The position numbers and the translations under genes were made by a program. From Hygrophila difformis (taxonomy: Eukaryota > Streptophyta > Magnoliopsida > Lamiales > Acanthaceae), in NCBI GenBank assembly GCA_030278955.1, contig JAOANR010000010.1, positions 28,150,174 to 28,214,173 on the forward strand: a stretch of 64,000 bases of DNA, written 5' to 3'. Shown here piece by piece: positions 22,161 through 33,674 of this stretch; positions within the stretch are counted from its first letter, which is position 1; each line of letters begins with the position of its first letter. A model generated the notes under the pieces. It was not told the DNA's origin and made no database searches. It saw only the letters and a list, made by a program, of their open reading frames with translations.

Positions 22161-22846
22161 TGTAACACCCCGGATTTGGTAACTCAGGCCGGGATGTCAC
22201 CGCCACACCTTCTCAAGCAAGACGCGAACCTTTTCGAGCTCACTTGAGAAGATGCTAAGGCTAAGTTGTATCAATACTTTAAAATAATTTAAAAACCATT
22301 CAACAATGCCCGAAGTTAAAATCAGAGTATATCTACCATGCATAAAGTATAAAAATGCGGAAGCTAAACACGGCCAAAACATGCGGCAAAAACCATAGTC
22401 CAAAGTCTCAGTGCAGAATTTAAATGAATTAAAAATGCGACAAGTCTTCATAAGAGAAAACAATCCCATCGCATCATGCAATGCTCACCCAGCGATACCA
22501 CTTTGTAACACCCCGGATTTGGTAACACAGACCGGGATGTCACCGCCACACCTTCTCAAGCAAGACGCGAACCTTTTCGAGCTCACTTGAGAAGATGCTA
22601 AGGCTAAGTTGTATCAATACTTTAAAATAATTTAAAAACCATTCAACAATGCCCGAAGTTAAAATCAGAGTATATCTACCATGCATAAAGTATAAAAATG
22701 CGGAAGCTAAACACGGCCAAAACATGTGGCAAAAACCATAGTCCAAAGTCTCAGTGCAGAATTTAAATGAATTAAAAATGTGACAAGTCTTCATAAGAGA
22801 AAACAATCCCATCCCATCATGCAATGCTCACCCTGCGATACCACTT
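22161..22846 (-). repeat. Two extra 343-bp tandem copies of the LTR start
   Basis: Units 22161-22503 and 22504-22846 precede the full LTR at 22847. Each holds the first 332 bp or so of the LTR and ends GCGATACCACTT, where GATACCACTT is the PBS-side flank. Spacing is exactly 343 bp both times; the units differ by a handful of substitutions, so duplication happened in place and is not very recent. Confidence 0.93.
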
Positions 22847-25177
22847 TGTAACACCCCAGATTTGGTAACCCAGGCCGGGATGTCACCGCCACACCTTCTC
22901 AAGCAAGACGCGAACCTTTTCGAGCTCACTTGAGAAGATGCTAAGGCTAAGTTGTATCAATACTTTAAAATAATTTAAAAACCATTCAACAATGCCCGAA
23001 GTTAAAATCAGAGTATATCTACCATGCATAAAGTATAAAAATGCGGAAGCTAAACACGGCCAAAACATGCGGCAAAAACCATAGTCCAAAGTCTCAATGC
23101 AGAATTTAAATAAATTAAAAATGCGACAAGTCTTCATAAGAGAAAACAATCCCATCCCATCATGCAATGCTCACCCTGCGAAATCTGAGGAAAATAGAAA
23201 TAACAACTTATCAGTACAAAAGGTACTGCGTAAGTTAATATACAACACAACAAATTTTAAAAATTCTAGAAGAGTATATCAAATGGGATTTTTTAATTTA
23301 AAAAGGAAAGCGAATAACATAATTTTCCAAAAGTTCTTACACTTGCCGCACAAATATTGTACCGTTGTTCGTTATGATTGAGGACACCAATTTTGCCCTT
23401 TGGGACTAACACCCACAAGGACTCCATAATAAAGATCCTAGGGACGTACCCTTGGGATCAACCCACCTCTGGGACTCGTACTCACGAGGGATGTGAAAGC
23501 AGTGACCCTATACAGACCGCTCCGGAGCCCTAGATAACCCATACGGATACATCTAGGAGTATAGACTCTTACAATCACTAAACCATAGCTTACAAGAGGG
23601 GGCGGCCCAACGAGCTCCACCAAGTGCACTTACCCTCTAAATACATTGGGCATCCCACTCGATCAAAACTTACGAAGTTTCAAAATTTACTTTTTATCAT
23701 TATCACAAATGACCACATTTCCAGAATTATAGATTTCAAAAATGAGAGTGAAAATCGATTCGAGAATCACCCCAAACACATAACATGAATTCCACAATTT
23801 AAGACATGAATTTGAAATTATGGCAGTGATCAGTTTTGCTTTTGGAAATGTAGCAACCAATTTTTAAAATTTCCGAGAATTCACAGTAGCTAGAGAACAT
23901 CAAGATGAACATTTTTCATAGAAATAGCCACCTTCAAATTCGGACTCTAAATAGGCGAAATAAACCGATTTCAGAAAACCCTGATTTAAGAATTTTAAAA
24001 GCTTCAGTGATTTCGACCACAGTATGATTAAAAATCCATAACTTTTTTTGAGAGAGTTCCTAAAATCATAAAAATTGACGGGAATATTCTAGACATAATA
24101 TGACAAAAGTCATGAAGACCACGACCAGAAATAACAAACATAGGATGATCTAAAAAGCACAACAAAACTGAGCTTCATCAAAAACGATTCTGATAGCAAC
24201 TTGACGCAGAATACCAGATCGAATTTAAGGCATCAAATAAACTCCAAAAATTATGAAATTTTACAGATCTCAACTTTAAAATGTTACGAACAATTTTTAT
24301 TTAGAAAAGTTTTCTGAAAAAGGTTCGGATATAAGTCAAAAATGTGATGCAACAGAAACTAGTAGTGAAGAAATCGTGGTGAAAGATTTGCATGGTCATG
24401 GAAATGGACTCATATCTCGATTTCTACTCAACCAAAAGTTCTAAAACTCGAGGTGTACGATATTAATTTACATTATTCATGTTTGGAAATGAGGGATTTG
24501 AAACTTGTTGGCTTCTATGGATGGAGATTAGTCCACTCACTCCGAGAACACCTAAGTGACAGCAACTTGACCAAGGATGAGAAAAATTAGATTTCAGGAC
24601 ATATAAATTCGACCAAGGACCATGTAGATGAGTAAGAAATTATGTTTAATTACTACCTTAGTGATTAGAAGATGGAGAAATTAGGGCTTGATGCTACTGC
24701 CGCCTTCAACACCACACAATTCACCAAATACACTAAAAGAGGATGGAGGGACGAATTCAATTGCTGGGTTTTTGGACATGTAGAAGATTTCAGATATCAG
24801 ATTCAGTTGCTGGGTTTTTCAATTGATGTTTTCGAGTTTATATATGGACAAAGAAAAGGTTGGAAGAATGGTTAATTACTGCCCCGATGATTCGAGTGTG
24901 GTGGAGTTAGAAGCATCTTCGAACAACACTAAAAGAACTCAATTCCCCTATCATTCTGCTCTACCGCTCAATTGGAATATCGGATGTAAAAGGATGGAAT
25001 TTGGCAGGGATAATGGAGGAGTGAAGGGAGTAATTAGCACCTTAATGACACCTTAATTCTTTCTTAATGCAGACACACGTTCCCACAATTTGGAGGAGTT
25101 ACCAAGCTTAATGAGTATTCAAATTAATCCCTTACAAACATGGTATAACCGAATACAATATCCAAAACCATTACTCC
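22847..25177 (-). repeat. Element B 5' LTR, part left of insertion A
   Basis: Continuous with the left LTR up to CCATTACTCC at 25177, where element A is inserted; the LTR continues at 36290 with ACTCCACCTTGC. Confidence 0.9.
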
Positions 25178-27790
25178 TGTAACACCCCGGATTTGATTTC
25201 CCAGGCCAGGGCATTACCGCCACACTTTTCTAAACAAGACCCGACCCAAGTCGAGCTCATCTAGAAAAATGCTAAAGCTAAGTTGTATCAATTTTTCAAA
25301 ACAATTTAAAACTATTCAATCATGCCCGAATTAAAATCAGAGTATCTCATGCATCACAGTAATAATCAGTGCGGAAGCTAAAACAAATAAAAATGGGGCC
25401 AAACAGACGGCCAAAAACCAAAGTCCAAAGTCCAGTATCAAAGTCCAAAGTGCAGAAATTTAAAATAATTATAAAATGCGACAAGTCTTTATTCTTGGAA
25501 AGTCCCATCCCAATGCGCCAACACTTACTCTGCGAAAAATAGGAAATAACAATTTATCAGTACAAACGGTACTGAGTAAGTTAATGTATAGCATAACAAA
25601 ATTTAAAGATTTAGAAGAGTAATAAAAAGTTGGGAAATTAATCTAACGAACGAGTAAAAATAATTTACGGGGATTTCTTTTTACACTTTACCACACCAAT
25701 GTTCATTTTGATCGAGGACATCCAAAACATTACCCGCTTGGGCGCTTATGTCCACAAGCTGCCGGTATCGACGATCCAGGGCCTTAGCCGTTTTGGGATC
25801 AATTACCCGCTTGGGCACTTATGTCCACAAGCCGACGGTATCCACAATGTGAGAGCAGCGGACCCTATACAGACACACTCCGGAGCCCTAGGTAACCCCT
25901 ACGGATACACCTAGGAGTATAGACTCATACAATCACGCAACATAATAATATTTCCTTGGCGCCGTTTTGGCCACCAAAAAGAGGGGGCGGCCCAACGAGC
26001 CCACGCCAAGTGCACTTACCCTCCAAATTGAACATCTAACTCGATCAAAACTCACAAAGTTTCAAAAATCACATTTTAATCATTAAAATATATGTCTACA
26101 TTTCCAGAATTCATAGGATTCATCAAAGAGTAGCAATCGACTCAAAACTACCGAAACGTACGAAACCAAATTTCACCGGTAAGACTACACTGTGGCAGTT
26201 TCCAAAATCGTATTAGGAAATGTAGTAAAACTTTGTGAAAAATTCTGAAAATTTTACAGGTGCTAGGCGACATCAAAATAAACATTTTTCTCAGAAATAG
26301 GCCTTAGCAAATTCGGACTCTAAGTCACTCAAAAAAAATCATTTCAGAAACTTGTTTTCAAAAGGGTGCAAAGACCACTGTTCATCCGACCACAGCTTAC
26401 TTAAAAATCCATATCAATTCGAAGGTTGTTCCAAAAATTCTGAAATTTAACAGGCGTAAACTAGACACATAGATGAACAATTTTCATGAAGAAGTCGACC
26501 ATCAAAAACGACCATAGCTAGGAGAAATATGAACTACAAAACTGAACATGCTAGGAATCTAAATCTGTCACCAAGTATAGCAGAAAATACCAGATTCGTT
26601 ATCGTCGACCAAATCAATTCCAAAAATTATGAAAATTTACAGAGGTCATCTTTAAAGTGTTAGGAACATTTTTCATGTAGACAAGTTCTTCCAAAAATGA
26701 ACGGATCTAGACGAAAAAACGCTGAAAAAATAAACTACTCGGATGGAAACCCTAATTGACAGTTTTGGCACAAGATGAAAATCGAACTCTAACTCAACAA
26801 ATACTCAACCAAACACTCTAAAAATTGATATGCACATCATTAACTTACTTCTCAAGAGTGTAGTGTCGAAATCCTCTTTGGTTGAACCCTCAAATTCGCC
26901 CGGGACAGCCTCAAACCTCCAAGATCTACCGAACGAATCCTATTTTGAGGTGTTTGGATAAAAGCTTGATGTTAGGGCCTAGAATCCGAAGTAAGGAACA
27001 AGGAATTGGTTTAACAACCTTACCTAGACGTAGGAGAAGGGATTGGAATGCTTGAACTCGCTCAACACCTCTGGAACAAGGAAGAACACTCTCAAAACTC
27101 TCACCAACTCTCTCTTCTGAATTTTCGAAGTGAAGTGAGGGTGGGATTTTGGGGTCTGATTGAGGGTGAAGAATGGGATGCTAAGGTTCCCAATGGTGGC
27201 TTAAAGGCCCTAGGGACTGTGAAGGACGAAGTAATGACAGTCTCCCTTGGAAAACACTCCCCCAAAACTCATCCAAATCACCTAACACTCCTTGGTTCAA
27301 GAATCATCCTAATGCATGCATCCTCCAAACTCACAGCCATAAAGGGGTTCTAGAAGCTTCTAGATTCGTCCATTAGTGTCTCAATACATCCACCAACATC
27401 TGGAAAAGGGTTAGGAGTAGATTCAAAGCATCAAAATCGAACTTAATGCAAAAACCAAGCCAAAACGCGTAGGCAGCGTTCGAACTGCTGCCACTGGGGT
27501 GGTGGCGCGCTGGTGGCGCGCCACCGCGCGGCCACCGCGCCACCCCAGGTAGCGAATTTCTTCTCCCTTTTTTTTTTTTTATATAATATGATTTTTGATC
27601 TTTTAAAAATCATATTTGGATTATCCGCTTGTTGGATACTCCGATAACTCTCTTCGAGTTGCTATCGTGCGAAAATATTCAATTCCGCTCTCCCGGAATT
27701 ATTTCGGTTGCGATAGTTAAATCCAATTAATTAATTCAATTAATTAATTTTTCGGATTTAATACTCGATGTTGATTTCTCGGGTATTACA
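25178..27790 (-). repeat. Element A 3' LTR, 2613 bp
   Basis: TGTAACACCCC to CGGGTATTACA. It holds two 37-bp hairpin units (25731-25767, 25804-25840; TACC/GGTA and GCTTG/CAAGC stems), the palindromic word GCCGTTTTGGC, and an imperfect GC-rich palindrome at 27494-27548 with centre GGTGGCGCGCCACC. Its twin is at 33675-36289. Confidence 0.95.
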
Positions 27791-27806
27791 GTCTACCCTC
27801 CTTAGA
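27791..27806 (-). promoter_or_regulatory. Polypurine tract of element A
   Basis: Plus strand GTCTACCCTCCTTAGA, that is a purine-rich AAGGAGGGTAGAC on the element strand, directly before the 3' LTR. A second PPT-like CTAAGGGGGAGAGGA stands at about 27931-27945 before TGTGACACCCC. Confidence 0.7.
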
Positions 27807-27951
27807 AATCAACTTCGTCCTCGAAGTTGGGTCGCACTTCGGAAAATAATAATTGGCACAAAGAAATTATTGAGACTCGCAATTTTAAAATTCTTACCTC
27901 AGCTCGCGACGACTTTGCGCGGGGTGTCACATCCTCTCCCCCTTAGAACTG

Positions 27952-27971
27952 CAGTTATGTCCCCATAACTG
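27952..27971 (-). terminator. Hairpin overlapping the pol stop codon
   Basis: Perfect 8-bp stem CAGTTATG/CATAACTG with a 4-nt loop; the TAA stop lies in the stem. The same hairpin is at 63725-63744 in another chromovirus. The type is a best fit; function unknown. Confidence 0.5.
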
Positions 27972-30900
27972 CTCCTGAGTCGCTTCGGAAAAGGTTGGGA
28001 TATCTTTGTTTCATATCCGCTTCCAATTCCCACGTCGCTTCCTCGGTGCCATGATTCGACCATAGGATCTTCACCATCCTCACAGTCTTGTTCCTTGTGA
28101 CCCTTTCCTTGACGTCAAGTACCTCGATCGGATACTCCTCGTATGTCAAGTCATCATCTAGCTCAATCACGTCGGGTTGCAACACGTGAGTTGGGTCGTG
28201 CACATATTTCTTTAATTGAGAAACATGGAATACATTGTGCACTCGCGACAACTCTGGTGGAAGTGCCAAACGATAAGCCAAGGTACCTACACGATCCAAA
28301 ATCTCGTACGGACCAATGTAGCGAGGACTTAGCTTCCCTCGTTTACCGAATCGCATCACCCCCTTCATGGGCGATACTTTCAGCATAACCTTGTCTCCCA
28401 CCTCGAATTCCAGCTCTTGCCGCCTAGTGTCGGCGTAACTCTTCTGCCTATCTTGTGCGGCTTTCATTTTCTGTTGAACCACCTTGATCTTGCTATTCAT
28501 ATCCTCAATGAGCTGCGGTCCAACAACTACCGAATCATCATCCTTCGTCCAGCACAACGGACTACGACACTTCCGTCCGTAAAGCGCTTCGAACGGTGCC
28601 ATGCCTATGCTAGCGTGATAACTGTTGTTATACGAGAATTCAATCAACGGCAAGTGGTCTTCCCAACTTCCCTTGAATTCGAGTACACACGCTCTTAGCA
28701 TGTCTTCGAGCGTCTGAATCGTGCGCTCGGTCTGACCGTCCGTCATTGGATGAAAAGCTGTGCTCATCTTGATTTGGGTTCCTAAGGCTTCTTGTAATTT
28801 AGTCCAGAAGTTGGAGACGAATCTACTATCCCGGTCTGAGATAATATCATGCGGTACTCCGTGCCTTCGGACCACGTTCTCGATGTATGCCTTAGCTAGT
28901 TGATCCATCGACCAATTTTCCTTCATTGGTATGAAAATGGCGGTCTTTGTTAACCGGTCAACTATTACCCAAATCTTATTCATTCCTCGGGGAGATCTTG
29001 GCAACCCCGAAACAAAATCCATGGAGATGCTGTCCCACTTCCAGCTTGGGATCTCCAATGGCTTTACCAATCCTAGCGGTTTTTGCCTCACTGCCTTCAC
29101 CTTCTGGCAGGTTATGCACTTAGCCACAAAGTCGGCAACATCCTTCTTCATCCGCGGCCACCAATAGATTTTCTTTAAGTCTTTGTACAACTTATCCCCA
29201 CCAGGGTGGACTGAATAAGGCGTACTGTGGCCTTCTTCCATAAGTTTCCTCTTCAATTCCTCGCACTTATGAGGAACGCACCATCTTCCTTTAAAACGAA
29301 CACTTCCGTCTTCATGGATCGTGAATCCTACCGCCTTTCCTTCACTTATTTTTCCTTTGATCTTCTGGAGATTCTCGTCGTCCGGTTGGGCTTCTCGAAT
29401 CTCGTCAAATACGGTAGATTCAACTGTTATGGCGTTCACTGTCTCCACCACGGTTCCATAATGGACTAGTTCAGTATCTAACTTAGCTAGGTCCATATAC
29501 AGTCCCGAAGGTAGAATGAGCGTGTTCACCGTGTGACGCGTCTTGCGACTCAACGCATCCGCTACGACGTTTGCCTTGCCTTCATGGTAGGCTATATCCA
29601 GATCGTAATCCTTGATCAGCTCGAGCCATCTCCTCTGCCTCATATTTAACTCTTTCTGAGTAAATATATACTTGAGGCTTTTGTGATCTGTAAACATCCG
29701 ACAAGTTCGTCCATATAGATAGTGTCGCCAGATCTTAAGAGCGAACACTACCGCTGCCAGTTCCAGATCATGTGTCGGGTAGTTTACCTCGTGCGTCTTG
29801 AGTTGCCTAGATGCATAAGCAATCACTCTACGGTTTTGCATTAGCACGCAACCGAGACCTTCTTTTGAGGCGTCGCTATACACCTCATAATCCTCAGTCT
29901 CTGATGGCAACGCTAAAACCGGTGCTGATGTGAGTCTCCCCTTAAGCTCACGGAATGACTGTTCACACTCAGCTGTCCAATCAAACTTCAATCCTTTCTT
30001 CAGCAATTGGGTCATCGGTCTCGCAATTTTAGAAAAGTCCTTCACGAACCTTCGGTAGTATCCGGCTAGACCCAGGAAACTTCTTACCTCGGTCTGGTTT
30101 GTTGGTGCCGGCCATTCAGACACTGCTGATATCTTCGCCGGGTCGACTGATACTCCTTTAGCCGATACTATATGACCTAGAAAAGCGACTTCATTCTTCC
30201 AAAACTCGCACTTAGACAGCTTCGCATAGAGTTGATTCTTCCTCAAAAGTCCGAGTACTTGGTGCAAATGACTACTATGCTCTTCCTCATTCCTTGAGTA
30301 AACTAGGATGTCGTCGATGAATACGACTACACATGTGTCTAGTAACTCTCGGAAAACGCTATTCATGAGGTTCATGAATACTGCGGGAGCATTAGTCGGA
30401 CCGAAGGACATTACGGTGAATTCGTAGTGCCCATATCTTGTTCGGAAAGCTGTCTTGGGTATATCGTTCTCGGCGATACGCAATTGGTGGTATCCCGACC
30501 TTAGATCGACCTTTGAAAATACCGACGCTCCTTTCAGTTGATCGAAGAGATCTTCGATCCTAGGTAGCGGGTACTTGTTCTTAATCGTCACTTGATTAAG
30601 ACCTCGGTAGTCGATGCACAATCGGAGTCCGCCGTCCTTCTTTTTCACGAACAGGACTGGAGCTCCCCATGGTGATGTGCTCGGCCGAATATATCCCTTA
30701 GATAACAACTCCTCTAGTTGTTCTTTCAGCTCCTTCATCTCAGCAGGCGCCATGCGATATGGTGCCTTCGACACCGGTTCGATTCCGGGCACGAGATCGA
30801 TCGTGAACTCCACTTCTCGCTCAGGAGGCATTCCTGGGATATCCTCCGGAAAGACATCTGGGTATTCGTTCACGACGGGGATATTGTCGATCTTGTTCTC

Positions 30901-31986
30901 CTCGCCTTCCAGATTATGCACGTAGCACGCGTACAGTTGGTATCCCTTCTGCATGAGATTGCAGAACTTTAATGCATTTACTATCTTGGCACCCTTCTTC
31001 TGAGGCTGCATATAGTAAATGACCTTCTTTCCGCGACTTTTCGCCAACGAGATCTTCTGCTTTTGGCACTCGATGATAGCCTTGTACTTCGTCAACCAGT
31101 CCATTCCCAAAATGATGTCGAAATCCTTAAGGTCAAATTCTATGAGATTCGCAAAGAATTCAGTGTTCTTGATTACTATCGGGATCCCGTCATATCGTTT
31201 GGAACACGATACTATCTTACCCGATGGTAATTGGATTCCTAAGTTAATGTTATTCGGAGCTGGTAGATCTAACGCAGATATAGTTCTCGTGGAAATCAAA
31301 GAGCAACTCGCTCCCGAGTCAAATAAGACCTTGACAGGTACGCTTAAAGCAGTAAACGTACCTTCGATCACGTCGCCTTGGGCAGCTAAGTCCGCTTGAT
31401 TTATCACGTTCAGGCGTCCTACTGGCCTCCCTTGATTCCCATGCTGGTTTGGATTCTGAGGTGGCCTCTGTGCCTGCGGAAATCTCTGCCCTTGGTTGTC
31501 CTGCTGGTTTGGCCCGGCTGGCCTGTTGCCCTGAGGACGGTTTATCAGGTCCAATCTCTTGTCAATGCGGTCCTCCCTCGTCCGGCATTCCTTCTTCATG
31601 TGACCTTCTCGGCCACACCGGTAGCAATGCCCCGGCCTTGGGCATTCACGCACCAAGTGCGGAAGGTTGCATTCCCGGCATCTGGGTATGAAGGCGCCCT
31701 GGTTATCCGGCCTCCAACCTCCTTGGCCTCCTCGGTTGAGTTCTCTGTTGTCCGGCTTCCTTTGACCATCATTCCTTCCTTGGTCATTCCCCCTTCTGAA
31801 GTGATTCCCAGAGTTATTGTTCCGGTTCCTCTTATCGAAAGTGTTTAGGCCCTTGCTCGCCTCTCCATGATCCTTGCGCTTCAGCTGTTGTACTCGTGCA
31901 ATTGCCACTGCACGATCGTAAACAGCTTGCAGAGTAGTGTGCTGTCCGCCAACCAAGATCTCTCTGATGCTGAGATTCAGCCCCAT
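27955..31986 (-). CDS. pol: Gag C-terminus-protease-RT-RNase H-integrase-chromodomain polyprotein
   Basis: 1343 codons without a stop, ending MGT. Order: end of gag capsid; zinc knuckle [14 protein letters not shown] (121-134), preceded by a looser [13 protein letters not shown] (103-115); protease with LFDSGAS (221-227); RT about 430-620 with FIDDIL at 556-561 (FIDD for YVDD) and SFGPTNAP where PFGLTNAP is usual; RNase H with [13 protein letters not shown] and ADALSR; integrase with the HHCC zinc site, [17 protein letters not shown] and GQTERTIQ carrying D-D-E; C-terminal chromodomain [26 protein letters not shown]. The start given is an internal gag Met; the frame is open further upstream to the gag frameshift near 32140. 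Chromodomains target integration to marked chromatin in this clade. Confidence 0.96.
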   Translation of the reverse strand: MGLNLSIREILVGGQHTTLQAVYDRAVAIARVQQLKRKDHGEASKGLNTFDKRNRNNNSGNHFRRGNDQGRNDGQRKPDNRELNRGGQGGWRPDNQGAFIPRCRECNLPHLVRECPRPGHCYRCGREGHMKKECRTREDRIDKRLDLINRPQGNRPAGPNQQDNQGQRFPQAQRPPQNPNQHGNQGRPVGRLNVINQADLAAQGDVIEGTFTALSVPVKVLFDSGASCSLISTRTISALDLPAPNNINLGIQLPSGKIVSCSKRYDGIPIVIKNTEFFANLIEFDLKDFDIILGMDWLTKYKAIIECQKQKISLAKSRGKKVIYYMQPQKKGAKIVNALKFCNLMQKGYQLYACYVHNLEGEENKIDNIPVVNEYPDVFPEDIPGMPPEREVEFTIDLVPGIEPVSKAPYRMAPAEMKELKEQLEELLSKGYIRPSTSPWGAPVLFVKKKDGGLRLCIDYRGLNQVTIKNKYPLPRIEDLFDQLKGASVFSKVDLRSGYHQLRIAENDIPKTAFRTRYGHYEFTVMSFGPTNAPAVFMNLMNSVFRELLDTCVVVFIDDILVYSRNEEEHSSHLHQVLGLLRKNQLYAKLSKCEFWKNEVAFLGHIVSAKGVSVDPAKISAVSEWPAPTNQTEVRSFLGLAGYYRRFVKDFSKIARPMTQLLKKGLKFDWTAECEQSFRELKGRLTSAPVLALPSETEDYEVYSDASKEGLGCVLMQNRRVIAYASRQLKTHEVNYPTHDLELAAVVFALKIWRHYLYGRTCRMFTDHKSLKYIFTQKELNMRQRRWLELIKDYDLDIAYHEGKANVVADALSRKTRHTVNTLILPSGLYMDLAKLDTELVHYGTVVETVNAITVESTVFDEIREAQPDDENLQKIKGKISEGKAVGFTIHEDGSVRFKGRWCVPHKCEELKRKLMEEGHSTPYSVHPGGDKLYKDLKKIYWWPRMKKDVADFVAKCITCQKVKAVRQKPLGLVKPLEIPSWKWDSISMDFVSGLPRSPRGMNKIWVIVDRLTKTAIFIPMKENWSMDQLAKAYIENVVRRHGVPHDIISDRDSRFVSNFWTKLQEALGTQIKMSTAFHPMTDGQTERTIQTLEDMLRACVLEFKGSWEDHLPLIEFSYNNSYHASIGMAPFEALYGRKCRSPLCWTKDDDSVVVGPQLIEDMNSKIKVVQQKMKAAQDRQKSYADTRRQELEFEVGDKVMLKVSPMKGVMRFGKRGKLSPRYIGPYEILDRVGTLAYRLALPPELSRVHNVFHVSQLKKYVHDPTHVLQPDVIELDDDLTYEEYPIEVLDVKERVTRNKTVRMVKILWSNHGTEEATWELEADMKQRYPNLFRSDSGAVMGT

Positions 31987-32126
31987 CTCGAATTTCTGGG
32001 CTTTATCAGCATCGGTTGGTACCAGCCTTGGAGCGAATCGGACGAGCTCTTTAAACTTCGCGTAGTATTCTTGAACTGTCTGAGTGCCTTGTCGGAGATT
32101 TATGAATTCCTCATATTTAGCAGTCT

Positions 32127-32618
32127 TTATGCTGAGGGATAGAACCTTTCCCTCATCATCTCCTTAAACTCTTCGCAGAAGTAGGCATGTTCACCATCAG
32201 CAAGCCCTTCTTGGTGGTTTTGCCACCACTCGTCAGCTTCTCCTCTCAGGTAGTACACAGCCACACCAACCTTTTCATTCGCGGGACACCTGATGGCAGT
32301 AAGCAGTTTGTCAAAAGTCCTCAGCCAATCCTCCAACTTTGCGGGATCCTCCTGTCCCTCGTAATGAGGCGGCTGGTAAGGGTTCACCATCGCCAGATAA
32401 TTTATCCGAGCTGCTGGGGGTGGTACTGCTGCTTGAGCTCGGTTGACTTCAGCATTTCCTAGAGCAACGAGGACTTGCTCAACTGTCCTCAACCTCTCAT
32501 CAAGTGCGTTGGGAACGGGGTTAGCTTGAACTCCCGGATTCGGCGGGTTCGCATCCGCTGGAGCATTAACGTTCTCATTCACTGGGATCTCAGCTCTAGG
32601 TCTCCCTCTGGGCGGCAT
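32127..32618 (-). CDS. gag: Gag N-terminal part (frameshifted)
   Basis: Capsid precursor of element A. The likely start is the ATG at 32618 ([10 protein letters not shown]), which matches gag starts in the sister copies; an earlier in-frame Met at 32675 is less likely. Motifs: [34 protein letters not shown]. The frame ends at a TAA near 32127 just after RFYP because one base is missing from a C run compared with sister copies; the gag reading continues at once in the frame of the 27955-31986 ORF. So the element is a single gag-pol ORF with one break. Confidence 0.92.
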   Translation of the reverse strand: MPPRGRPRAEIPVNENVNAPADANPPNPGVQANPVPNALDERLRTVEQVLVALGNAEVNRAQAAVPPPAARINYLAMVNPYQPPHYEGQEDPAKLEDWLRTFDKLLTAIRCPANEKVGVAVYYLRGEADEWWQNHQEGLADGEHAYFCEEFKEMMRERFYPSA

Positions 32619-32675
32619 TCTGATGATCAAGCACGCAGAGGTTAGATTCGCAGTTAGATGAAAGTTAATAGTCAA

Positions 32676-33040
32676 GTTAGGCTATGGTTAGAACTCAGTC
32701 TCATAGGTTCTAAGTGCTAAAGACCACTGAAATTGGCAAGAAAGGAAAGAGAAAACTAAATACGAAATTCCACTAGATGATAACGATTTAATAACAAGGC
32801 TACTACATCAAATACTACTAGGTCACCACTACATAAAATGTGGTACCATCAGGATAATCAATATGCGGTAATAATAGGTACGGAAATGATAGGAAACTAG
32901 TAGCGAAAAGCGGTAAAAGTCCAACAAGATAGAACGCAAGATAAAGTCTAGATCAAGTAGTCGGGAGAATAGCCAAGCATCCGGCGATCAGCCTCGATCT
33001 CTTCGTCGGTATCAAGAGGCAGTGGAGGGTTCTCCACAAC
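32676..33040 (-). other. Leader between the accessory ORF and gag
   Basis: No gene seen; AT-rich 5' leader of element A. Confidence 0.6.
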
Positions 33041-33409
33041 CTACTCGGGGTCCTCCTCTTCCTCCTCAACGTTGATGAACTCATCGGGGTCAAACTCCTC
33101 CTCCTCTTCCATCTCGGGTTCGGGGTTAAGCTGGTTTTGCAGCCCAACAATGACCTCCTCCAACGCAAAGATGCGTCCCTGTAGCATATGCACGTGGTGT
33201 CGGCAATCCTCGAACTCGGCCGCAAGAGCATCATGGCGAGCAGCCATCTGGGTACTCCTAATGGTCATAGCCTCCATCATCTCTTCTATAGCCACAATCC
33301 TATTTCTATCATTTGCGGCATCCCTAGAGATATGGCGAAGTTCGTGCGTGATATCCGACATGGAGCACAATAAACGCATGATGGAATCTTGTAACCTCGG
33401 GTCGGCCAT
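33041..33409 (-). CDS. Leader ORF: acidic, coiled-coil-like protein of element A
   Basis: 122 codons between PBS and gag, starting at an ATG in good context (AGATGG) and ending in a strongly acidic tail (last 30 or so residues mostly Glu/Asp, e.g. EMEEEEEFDPDEF). The first 90 residues are Leu/Ile/Met-spaced and charged, with heptad-like stretches (LLCSMSDITHELRHI, IVAIEEMMEAM, VHMLQGRIFALEEVI, then GLQNQL), suggesting a coiled coil. No zinc, catalytic or membrane motif. I know no standard chromovirus gene here; sister leaders at 563-1300 and 50185-50692 lack it. Opposite-strand frames over the same DNA are shadows. Whether it is expressed is unknown. Confidence 0.6.
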   Translation of the reverse strand: MADPRLQDSIMRLLCSMSDITHELRHISRDAANDRNRIVAIEEMMEAMTIRSTQMAARHDALAAEFEDCRHHVHMLQGRIFALEEVIVGLQNQLNPEPEMEEEEEFDPDEFINVEEEEEDPE

Positions 33410-33658
33410 CTAATCATGCAAATTTTACATTAAGGGATATGCCACACATGAAAATAATTTGTTAATGCACATGCTACCCCCCCAAAAATAGTACTAAGTT
33501 TTTTTAAGACTTGTCGAATTTGCAAAATATACCTTTCCATGGGTTTCAAAAATAAAATTCCCTTTTTCCATGGAAATAATACTTAAAATGCATAAAAATA
33601 ATATTAAATAATTTGGGCCTCTATAGTGGGCCGAAAAATAATAGCTTTAAAATTTTCG

Positions 33659-33671
33659 GGCTCTGATACCA
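33659..33671 (-). promoter_or_regulatory. Element A primer binding site, tRNA-iMet type
   Basis: GGCTCTGATACCA, 3 bp from the 5' LTR. Confidence 0.95.
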
Positions 33672-33674
33672 CTT

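Noticed and set aside
22197..23167. Three tandem 94-codon minus-strand genes
   Set aside because: They are the same LTR frame repeated by the 343-bp triplication and also present at 18628-18912; no domain, no start context.
27048..27353. 101-codon plus-strand ORF, repeated at 35539-35853
   Set aside because: Lies antisense in the U3 region of both LTRs of element A; recurrence is explained by the LTRs and no domain is visible.
33072..33413. Plus-strand Ser-rich 113-codon ORF
   Set aside because: Shadow of the acidic leader ORF on the minus strand; Glu codons read backwards as Ser.
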